Shown: positions 1 to 3,587 of the stretch, one piece after another
How the letters are laid out: each line of letters begins with the position of its first letter
Position numbering within the stretch: position 1 is the first letter of the stretch
From: Bacillota bacterium
GTDB taxonomy: Bacteria; Bacillota; Bacilli; Bacillales; Cytobacillaceae
Assembly (NCBI GenBank): GCA_030705745.1
Contig: JAUZPT010000195.1
Span: 1-5,925 of the forward strand
Reading direction: 5' to 3'
Length of the DNA: 5,925 nt
Program-made: the position numbers and the translations under genes
Notes under the pieces: generated by a model
Seen by the model: the letters and a program-made list of their open reading frames with translations, nothing else
Told to the model about the DNA's origin: nothing
Databases searched by the model: none

Positions 1-336
1 AGGTCGAAGGAATTTTACGTTGATTTGCTAGGACTGAAGCCTGTTCAGGAAATCTACCGGGAAGAACGGGATTCGTATAAGCTGGATCTTGAGGTAAATG
101 GACTGTATCAAATTGAGTTGTTTTCTTTCGCTAATCCGCCAGAGCGCCCAAGCTTTCCAGAGGCGGCTGGATTACGGCATTTAGCATTTGAAGTGAAGGA
201 AATAGAAGAAGCCGTTCAGTATTTAATGTCGAATCAGGTGAAGGTTGAACCGATTCGAGTTGACGAGTGGACGGGGAAGAAATACACTTTTTTTCCTGAT
301 CCTGATGGGTTGCCGATTGAGCTTTATGAAGGATAA
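1..336 (+). CDS. gloA2: VOC-family glyoxalase-like metalloprotein (YaeR/SMU1112c type), 3' part
   Basis: The frame is open from the first base of the window, so the gene starts upstream. The visible 111 residues lack only the N-terminal strand and first metal ligand of a family about 125-130 residues long. The fragment starts in the RSKEFYVDLLGLK helix typical of vicinal-oxygen-chelate proteins. The other expected metal ligands are present: Glu39 in YQIELFSF, His60 in GLRHLAF and Glu107 in GLPIELYE (fragment numbering). The PFAM glyoxalase fold and the ERDSYKLDL and RVDEWTGKKYTFF blocks match the YaeR/SMU1112c branch (B. subtilis YwbC-like), annotated as glyoxalase I-like with no firmly established substrate. 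A cytosolic metal-dependent lyase or isomerase is inferred from the family. The symbol is the family name, not proof of methylglyoxal activity. No clear terminator follows the stop. Confidence 0.9.
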   Translation, partial: RSKEFYVDLLGLKPVQEIYREERDSYKLDLEVNGLYQIELFSFANPPERPSFPEAAGLRHLAFEVKEIEEAVQYLMSNQVKVEPIRVDEWTGKKYTFFPDPDGLPIELYEG

Positions 337-405
337 ATGTAAAAAAAACTGTCTATTAATGTGAGAATAAATAGGTCATAAGTACTATATGTAATTTACC
401 ACTTT

Positions 406-414
406 TGGTATAAA
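406..414 (+). promoter_or_regulatory. Extended -10 promoter for the riboswitch-microprotein unit
   Basis: TG at 406-407, one base, then TATAAA at 409-414 gives a TGnTATAAA extended -10 element. The -35 region (about 386-391) is poor, which extended -10 promoters tolerate. Transcription would start near 420-422, about 12 nt before the aptamer. A second TATAAA at 422-427 is an alternative that would start transcription right at the aptamer. The choice between them is inference. Confidence 0.4.
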
Positions 415-433
415 ATTCTAGTATAAATACATA

Positions 434-522
434 GTTCGTACGAAAGGGCAAATCCATTGAAAGATGGTGTCGCAAAACTATAGGGGCTAAGGTTCTAGGA
501 CTATGCTTGCCAGTTGCCGAAC
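434..522 (+). promoter_or_regulatory. Class I cyclic di-GMP riboswitch aptamer (GEMM-I)
   Basis: The conserved GEMM-I blocks occur in order. GGGCAAA (446-452) is followed by a CCATT/GATGG stem (454-458 with 463-467) closed by a GAAA tetraloop at 459-462. Next come CGCAAA (471-476), GGGGCTAAGG (483-492), CTATGC (501-506), and the 3' signature GCCAGTTGCCGA (509-520). Aligned by eye to the Vibrio cholerae Vc2 aptamer, the ligand-contacting bases G20, A47 and C92 correspond to G448, A475 and C517. G at position 20 favours c-di-GMP over the A20 type that senses 3',3'-cGAMP. GCTAAG (486-491) and CTATGC (501-506) form an 11-nt tetraloop receptor with its closing pair swapped from C-G to G-C. GTTCG (434-438) can pair with CGAAC (518-522) as an outer stem. 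The aptamer lies 45 nt upstream of a small ORF on the same strand. Confidence 0.92.
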
Positions 523-563
523 ATGATCACCTTCCTGCGAATTATGATCACTTTTAGGAGGGT
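523..563 (+). promoter_or_regulatory. Riboswitch expression platform with SD-masking stem
   Basis: ACCTTCCT (529-536) can pair along its whole length (one G-U) with AGGAGGGT (556-563), which contains the Shine-Dalgarno sequence of the following ORF. The alternative pairs the two self-complementary TGATCA copies (524-529 and 545-550) and leaves the SD free. The two stems interleave, so they exclude each other unless they form a pseudoknot. There is no G-C-rich stem followed by a long T run before the ORF, so control of translation initiation fits better than termination. The sequence does not show whether c-di-GMP turns expression on or off. Confidence 0.55.
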
Positions 564-567
564 AAAT

Positions 568-693
568 ATGTTTATTTTTATCTCTGGATTATTTGTCGGA
601 TCATTTGCCATGCTTTTTACAATGAGTTTAATGATGGCGGCCAAAAGAGCCGATGAACAAAGCGAACAATTTTTCAATAAAAGTGCTTTTTAA
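568..693 (+). CDS. 41-residue single-pass membrane microprotein under c-di-GMP riboswitch
   Basis: ATG at 568 follows an AGGAGGG ribosome binding site (556-562) with a 5-nt spacer, close to the ideal. The 41-residue product begins MFIFISGLFVGSFAMLF. It has one hydrophobic helix (about residues 2-24, with GxxxG-like glycines/serines), then AAKRADEQSE, a charged and polar tail that is probably cytoplasmic. This layout resembles the many small Firmicutes membrane proteins ending in AAKRADE or AAGRADE (DUF3789-like). I offer that only as a resemblance, and no function is known to me. The gene is monocistronic, lying between the riboswitch leader and an intrinsic terminator that starts at the stop codon. 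Expression is therefore expected to follow c-di-GMP. The start site, spacing and flanking signals make it very likely real despite its length. Confidence 0.88.
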   Translation: MFIFISGLFVGSFAMLFTMSLMMAAKRADEQSEQFFNKSAF

Positions 694-719
694 ACAATCC
701 TGAAAAGGGTTGTTTTTTT
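692..719 (+). terminator. Intrinsic terminator of the microprotein gene
   Basis: AACAATCC (693-700) pairs with GGGTTGTT (707-714) with one G-U pair around the loop TGAAAA. A run of seven T (713-719) follows. The hairpin overlaps the stop codon of the microprotein gene, so the transcript ends directly after it. Confidence 0.9.
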
Positions 720-724
720 GTGGA

Positions 725-754
725 AATTGAAAGGGTTTTCTCGTCCTTCCAATT
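725..754. repeat. Inverted repeat between two facing terminators
   Basis: AATTGAAAGG (725-734) and CCTTCCAATT (745-754) are complementary at nine of ten positions. They form a hairpin with an 8-10 nt loop, TTTTCTCG at its core. It is not followed by a T run on the plus strand. It lies between the plus-strand terminator at 692-719 and the minus-strand terminator at 757-786. It may insulate the convergent genes or protect RNA 3' ends, but that is inference. Confidence 0.5.
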
Positions 755-756
755 AA

Positions 757-786
757 ACAAAAAAGCACCCACAATGAGTGGACGCT
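757..786 (-). terminator. Intrinsic terminator of the minus-strand membrane protein gene
   Basis: Read on the minus strand, AGCGTCCAC (786-778) pairs with GTGGGTGCT (772-764) over nine base pairs, two of them G-U. The loop is TCATT, and a T run (763-759) follows. It begins 12 nt past the stop codon of the gene at 799-996. Confidence 0.9.
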
Positions 787-798
787 AAATGACCGAAA

Positions 799-996
799 TT
801 ATATATTTATACTTTGGTTTTCTTTGAAAACACCAACTAAAAAGTAGAAACAGCATTCCATAGACCAAATTATATATGCAAACGCCCAGGATAGAAGTAA
901 CAACTTAAAATTCTTAGGGTATACAATGGTATCCCAAATGGTTACCCCAATTACGACCATACACATAAATGCCGCATTTCTAATAATCCAAGTCAT
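799..996 (-). CDS. Hypothetical 65-residue two-helix membrane protein
   Basis: I do not recognise this protein. ATG at 996-994 is preceded on the minus strand by AAGGAG (1009-1004) with a 7-nt spacer, and a strong intrinsic terminator follows the stop, so the gene is very likely real. The product starts MTWIIRNAAFMCMVVIGV. It has two hydrophobic segments, at about residues 7-26 and 32-55. A short loop containing YPKNFK joins them, and the C-terminal tail FKENQSINI is polar. Two adjacent cysteines (ECC, residues 47-49) lie in the second helix. It is a monocistronic gene convergent with the riboswitch-controlled microprotein. Function is unknown. Both genes encode very small membrane proteins, but they share no visible sequence similarity. 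Confidence 0.8.
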   Translation of the reverse strand: MTWIIRNAAFMCMVVIGVTIWDTIVYPKNFKLLLLSWAFAYIIWSMECCFYFLVGVFKENQSINI

Positions 997-1160
997 TTCA
1001 CCACTCCTTGATTACAAATCGGCTCTAGGGATACAGGATTCCCTTTTTCATGTATTCATAAACAATGTCTGAGTAAGCTTATATGGTAATGTTCAATGAG
1101 AATGAATAATTTCCTTTGAATACTTTTCTAAAAATATCGACTATTAATTTAAGTTTTGAC

Positions 1161-1321
1161 ATTTTCTTAAACATAAAGTGTTAAAACTACGGCAAATGCA
1201 GTCGCTTCGCTATTAGTTGTTGTTCTTTACGTTAGTTTTAAACATATTTGTACATAAAAATGTTATAGTAACATGTGGTTAGACACTAATTTTTTTGAAA
1301 AATAATTATGTTTAAGAAAAT
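1161..1321. repeat. 161-bp segment with perfect 16-bp terminal inverted repeats and nested repeats
   Basis: ATTTTCTTAAACATAA (1161-1176) is the exact reverse complement of 1306-1321. Just inside, AGTGTTAA (1177-1184) matches the complement of TTAGACACT (1279-1287) with one bulged base. The repeat therefore resumes after an 18-nt AT-only-plus-G insertion on the right arm (1288-1305). Further inside, TTAAAACTA (1181-1189) is complementary to 1233-1241, with partial pairing continuing through 1190-1196 and 1226-1231. ATGTTA/TAACAT (1260-1265 and 1269-1274) forms a separate tight hairpin. This could be a MITE-like or eroded insertion-sequence remnant, or a structured RNA or leader. No target-site duplication is visible at the outer edges. 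Confidence 0.6.
1260..1274. repeat. Small hairpin inside the 1161-1321 segment
   Basis: ATGTTA, the loop TAG, then TAACAT form a perfect 6-bp stem. It lies within the region bounded by the long inverted repeat. It could be a palindromic operator or a local RNA hairpin, and nothing in the sequence decides between them. Confidence 0.4.
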
Positions 1322-1390
1322 TCTCTTTTTCGTAGGGTTTTTTTTGAACGATTAAGTGGAATGTTTCATATAGATTGAAGATTTTTTAGT

Positions 1391-1405
1391 GGAGGGTATT
1401 GGTTG
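1391..1405 (+). promoter_or_regulatory. Ribosome binding site defining a TTG start for the kinase
   Basis: GGAGGG (1391-1396) sits 6 nt before TTG at 1403. The first in-frame ATG (1427) has no ribosome binding site, so the TTG start is preferred. TTG starts often accompany low translation, and for a phosphorelay kinase that would be consistent with limiting its amount. Confidence 0.75.
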
Positions 1406-2653
1406 ATCACACTTCTTAAACCATTAATGGTTAACATCACGATTTTATTTTCATTTACCTTTAATGCGAATTTGTTTTTTCCTTTTCAGGCGAAAGTATC
1501 TCTTTCTTTTAAACAAAAATTCAATTATGGGATGATTGGAGCGTTAGGAGCTCTTTTCTGTATGTTCTATCCGATTGAAACGTTGGGAGACACTCATTTT
1601 GATTTCCGCACAATGGCCATACTTATCCTCACGTTGTATGGAGGATGGTTGCCTGGATTTATTGTGCTGGTAGCGGTCTTAGTCGCTCGGTTTATCCTAG
1701 GAGGACATTTTCTTTATGTAGGAATAACAGTATCACTCTTCGCTTTTGTAATTCCACTTCTTTTCAGAAGGATATTTTTAAAATCACCGTATAAAATCGT
1801 GACTGGATCCTTTATTGTAATATGCTATTTTGTTTTTTACATTGCAATTTTGTTCGATGCTATCCGCTTTCTGCATTTATCTTTTTATTGCACATATTTT
1901 TTTGTTTTTTATGTAACCTTCATTGCTTTGATTTACGTCGTTGAAAGCTTGATTCGAATTAATAAGCAAATGGAAGAGATGGTTTATCTCGATAAAATTC
2001 ATATGATCGGACAAATGGCCGCATCGATTGCGCATGAAATCAGAAATCCACTCACAACGGTTCGAGGTTTCATTCAATTTCTTAGCCAAGATTCGAAGGA
2101 TGAGCAATTCACAAAATTTTCGCCCATGATATTGGAAGAACTCGATCGAACGAACCATATCATTACCGATTATTTAAATGTGGCGAAACAAGAACCATTC
2201 AATTTATCAAGCCTTTCGATTAGTCAACTGATCGATGATTGTGTTCAACTGATGAGACCGCTCGCATCATATTCGAATGTTGAGATCGAATTTGAAAACA
2301 GGACTGCCTTTTACGTTCGCGGGGATGAACATCATTTAAAACAGGCAATTATGAATGTAATTAAAAATGGTATTGAGTCTATCACCGATCGAGGGATAGT
2401 CAAAATAGATATCCAGCCAAACACCTCGAATAATTCGGTGGTCGTTACAGTCCAAGACAATGGCCGCGGCATGACCGAAGAACAGTTAAAGTATATTGGT
2501 CTCCCCTTTTTCACAACGAAAACACAGGGGACCGGACTTGGCAGCATGGTAACGAATAAAATAGTCAGAGAAATGAACGGATCGATTGATTATGTAAGCG
2601 AAATTAACAAGGGAACGACCGTCAAAATTGTTTTGCGCGGAGCAACATCTTGA
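1403..2653 (+). CDS. Orphan membrane sensor histidine kinase, sporulation-kinase (KinB) like
   Basis: The 416-residue protein has a hydrophobic N-terminal half and a complete HisKA-HATPase_c kinase core. Residues about 1-125 resemble the 5TM sensor of LytS/YhcK proteins, including the FDFRTMAILILTLYGGWLPG block at about 66-85. Further membrane helices follow at about 133-180. The phospho-acceptor is His211 in IAHEIRNPLTTVRGF. The ATP-binding core shows the N box NVIKNGIES (318-326), DNGRGM (352-357), PFFTTK (368-373) and GTGLG (376-380). The dimerisation region, with an AHEIRNPLT..RGF..FL pattern, matches Bacillus sporulation kinases that phosphorylate Spo0F, so autophosphorylation feeding the Spo0A phosphorelay is the best inference. 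No response regulator gene adjoins it, as is usual for these orphan kinases. The position after GTGLG is Ser381, where related kinases usually carry Leu or another hydrophobic residue. KinB orthology is not proven. Confidence 0.85.
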   Translation: MITLLKPLMVNITILFSFTFNANLFFPFQAKVSLSFKQKFNYGMIGALGALFCMFYPIETLGDTHFDFRTMAILILTLYGGWLPGFIVLVAVLVARFILGGHFLYVGITVSLFAFVIPLLFRRIFLKSPYKIVTGSFIVICYFVFYIAILFDAIRFLHLSFYCTYFFVFYVTFIALIYVVESLIRINKQMEEMVYLDKIHMIGQMAASIAHEIRNPLTTVRGFIQFLSQDSKDEQFTKFSPMILEELDRTNHIITDYLNVAKQEPFNLSSLSISQLIDDCVQLMRPLASYSNVEIEFENRTAFYVRGDEHHLKQAIMNVIKNGIESITDRGIVKIDIQPNTSNNSVVVTVQDNGRGMTEEQLKYIGLPFFTTKTQGTGLGSMVTNKIVREMNGSIDYVSEINKGTTVKIVLRGATS

Positions 2654-2661
2654 CCTCACAT

Positions 2662-2680
2662 GGTGACAGGCACCATCCAG
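2662..2680. repeat. Orphan half of a GTGACAGGCACC palindrome
   Basis: GGTGACAGGCACCATCCAG is identical over 19 bases to the left arm of the palindrome at 3399-3440, but no complementary arm follows here. It starts 9 nt after the kinase stop codon. It may mark the left edge of the transposase module or be the remnant of a decayed palindrome. Confidence 0.85.
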
Positions 2681-2753
2681 AAATTTGAAAATAAGAAATA
2701 ACATTTAGGTAATCTCTCATTCTCAAATTATTTATGAGATGCTTAAAGTGGTG

Positions 2754-2759
2754 TATAAT
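2754..2759 (+). promoter_or_regulatory. -10 box for the transposase gene
   Basis: A perfect TATAAT occurs 74 nt upstream of the transposase ATG. The -35 region (about 2731-2736, TTTATG) is weak. Transcription would start near 2766, just before the palindrome at 2771-2810, placing that hairpin at the very 5' end of the mRNA. Confidence 0.45.
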
Positions 2760-2770
2760 TTATATGTTAA

Positions 2771-2810
2771 GTGACAGGCACCTTCCAGTTAACTGGAAGG
2801 TTCCTGTCAC
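2771..2810. repeat. 40-bp palindrome upstream of the transposase gene
   Basis: The arms are 20 nt long, meet at a central TTAA with no spacer, and carry one mismatch (C2779 against T2802). The left arm begins GTGACAGGCACCTTCCAG, differing by one base in this stretch from the palindrome at 3399-3440. The change ACCATCC to ACCTTCC is compensated on the right arm (GGAAGGT). In the mRNA this would be a strong hairpin 10 nt before the ribosome binding site. Confidence 0.9.
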
Positions 2811-2820
2811 CAAAAAAAGA

Positions 2821-2835
2821 GAGGAGAAGACTATG
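2821..2835 (+). promoter_or_regulatory. Ribosome binding site defining the transposase start
   Basis: GAGGAG (2821-2826) is 6 nt before ATG at 2833. It decides against the in-frame upstream ATG at 2734, which has no such site and would force translation through the palindrome. Confidence 0.85.
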
Positions 2836-3384
2836 TCAAGAAAAAGAAGAGAATGGGTTCCGTATGCTTACCACCATATTTATTCAAGAGGGAACAATCG
2901 ACAAAATATCTTTTGTGATGAAACGGATATGCTAGAGGTTTTTCGCCTTTTGACAATGATCCACAATGATAATCCTATCTCTATCTCCGCATTTTGCATT
3001 ATGACGAACCACTATCATTTCCTGTTAAAGTCAGAAGAAGTATCCATTTCAAAGGTCATGGCTGTATTTAATAAGCGGTATACAGACTACTATAATCGTA
3101 AATACCAGCATGTCGGTCATGTATTCCAGCAGCGTTTTAATAGTTCCCCTATCCCATTTCCCCTAGAACTTCTCCGTGTAAGCAAATATATCCACCGTAA
3201 CCCTATCAGCACAGAGCCTCCCATGGTACCTCAAATGGAAGATTACCAATATAGCAGCTATATGTATTATAAAAAGTCTATGACTCCTCCTTATCCATTC
3301 ATAAACCTTCTCGATCTTACCTCCAGTATGTCCTTAATAGCAGATGGAACTTCCTTGAATTATTGCGGTTATGTAGAGAAGTGA
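2833..3384 (+). CDS. REP-associated tyrosine (Y1, IS200-like HUH) transposase
   Basis: The 183-residue protein belongs to the Y1_Tnp superfamily, single-strand DNA nucleases that cut and join at hairpins through a 5'-phosphotyrosine. The HUH metal-binding motif is His60-Tyr61-His62 in ISAFCIMTNHYHFLLK. The conserved block GHVFQQRF is at 95-102. The probable catalytic Tyr119 lies in KYIHRNP, and the DYQYSSYMYY block (138-146) matches the W/YSSY stretch of RAYT proteins. The N-terminal RREWVPYAYHHIYSRGNNRQ is also characteristic. The length is normal for a RAYT and no frame disruption is seen, so the protein may be active. It should recognise the GTGACAGGCACC palindromes around it, by analogy with E. 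coli TnpA-REP. The catalytic-tyrosine assignment is by motif only. Confidence 0.9.
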   Translation: MSRKRREWVPYAYHHIYSRGNNRQNIFCDETDMLEVFRLLTMIHNDNPISISAFCIMTNHYHFLLKSEEVSISKVMAVFNKRYTDYYNRKYQHVGHVFQQRFNSSPIPFPLELLRVSKYIHRNPISTEPPMVPQMEDYQYSSYMYYKKSMTPPYPFINLLDLTSSMSLIADGTSLNYCGYVEK

Positions 3385-3398
3385 TAGAGAAGTAGAGA

Positions 3399-3440
3399 GG
3401 TGACAGGCACCATCCAGTTTTCTGGATGGTGCCTGTCACC
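3399..3440. repeat. 42-bp perfect palindrome downstream of the transposase gene
   Basis: GGTGACAGGCACCATCCAG (3399-3417), the loop TTTT, and its exact complement (3422-3440) give 19 uninterrupted base pairs. It starts 14 nt after the transposase stop. Each arm can also fold on itself (GGTG with CACC). It lacks a downstream T run, so it is not a standard intrinsic terminator, though so stable a hairpin could stall polymerase or block 3' decay. Confidence 0.95.
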
Positions 3441-3469
3441 GCTAGGGTCACCGCTGGGTTCCGCGTGGG
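3436..3469. repeat. Short tandem repeats at the right edge of the palindrome
   Basis: TCACCGCTAGGG (3436-3447) is followed directly by TCACCGCTGGG (3448-3458). A possible third, degenerate unit is TTCCGCGTGGG (3459-3469). The first unit overlaps the last five bases of the palindrome, so the duplication began within the repeat. This suggests slippage or an imprecise transposition footprint, but the cause is unknown. Confidence 0.55.
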
Positions 3470-3566
3470 TTATTTAGAACTTTAATTTATTAATATTTTC
3501 GAACATTTAGTCTATATCATAGAGTGACTTCATATTTTTCATTTAGGCTTATTTATTAACCATGTG

Positions 3567-3587
3567 AAAAGGAGTTGCTTGCTCATG
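3567..3587 (+). promoter_or_regulatory. Ribosome binding site setting the start of the secreted propeller gene
   Basis: AAAAGGAG (3567-3574) precedes ATG at 3585 by 10 nt. The upstream in-frame GTG (3564) overlaps this site and cannot use it. TTG at 3579 is possible but would give a very short spacer. No convincing promoter was identified between 3441 and 3566. Confidence 0.75.

Larger units (their letters stand above)
1010..1402. other. Long intergenic region between divergent membrane-protein gene and kinase gene
   Basis: This stretch separates two divergently transcribed genes, so it must carry the promoters of both. No ORF with a credible start and ribosome binding site is present. On the plus strand, a weak sigma-A-like pair TTGAAC (1344-1349) and TATAGA (1369-1374) lies just upstream of the kinase gene with a long 19-nt spacer. 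A perfect -35 box TTGACA at 1156-1161 has only a poor -10 (TGTTAA at 1179-1184, 17-nt spacer). I could not identify a convincing minus-strand promoter. The notable content is the inverted-repeat segment at 1161-1321. Confidence 0.6.
2662..3440 (+). mobile_element. Candidate RAYT/REP-type module: Y1 transposase with flanking palindromes
   Basis: An intact Y1 (HUH) transposase gene is enclosed by copies of one repeat family: a half copy at 2662-2680, a full palindrome at 2771-2810 upstream of the gene, and a full palindrome at 3399-3440 just after it. RAYTs (REP-associated tyrosine transposases) are related to IS200/IS605 transposases. They are typically single-copy chromosomal genes flanked by hairpin-forming repeats that are scattered elsewhere in the genome. 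This arrangement fits a RAYT better than a classical IS200, because the repeats are long perfect palindromes rather than distinct left and right ends. The outer boundaries given are the outermost repeat copies, not proven ends. Confidence 0.65.

Noticed and set aside
1178..1255. GTG-initiated reading frame of 25 codons, hydrophobic (VLKTTANAVASLLVVVLYV...), inside the inverted-repeat segment.
   Set aside because: No ribosome binding site precedes the GTG, and the frame overlaps the nested inverted repeats, which explain the sequence better. A decayed coding remnant cannot be excluded.
1877..2704. Minus-strand open frames across the kinase gene, and similar ones across the propeller gene.
   Set aside because: They lie antisense to strongly supported genes, lack ribosome binding sites that I could see, and have no recognisable protein features.
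2734..2832. N-terminal extension of the transposase from an upstream in-frame ATG.
   Set aside because: It lacks a ribosome binding site, overlaps the -10 box and would translate the palindrome. ATG 2833 has a well-placed GAGGAG, and the family motif block starts right after it.
3392..3395. GTAG tetranucleotide 3 bases before the right palindrome, reminiscent of the GTAG foot of E. coli REPs.
   Set aside because: Neither of the other two repeat copies has GTAG at the corresponding place, so coincidence within the TAGAGAAGT duplication is likely.
3399..3440. Reading the long palindrome as the intrinsic terminator of the transposase gene.
   Set aside because: No T run follows on either strand, and the same repeat family occurs upstream of the gene. 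It is better explained as a REP-like element.
2662..3440. CRISPR array suggested by repeated GTGACAGGCACC units.
   Set aside because: There are only three copies, with irregular spacing and a gene between them, and no cas genes.
3511..3520. TATATCAT as a -10 box for the propeller gene.
   Set aside because: No -35 element lies at an acceptable distance, and the region is AT-rich enough to give such matches by chance.
3564..3584. GTG start adding seven residues to the propeller protein.
   Set aside because: The added codons contain the AAAAGGAG ribosome binding site itself. ATG 3585 gives a normal signal peptide.
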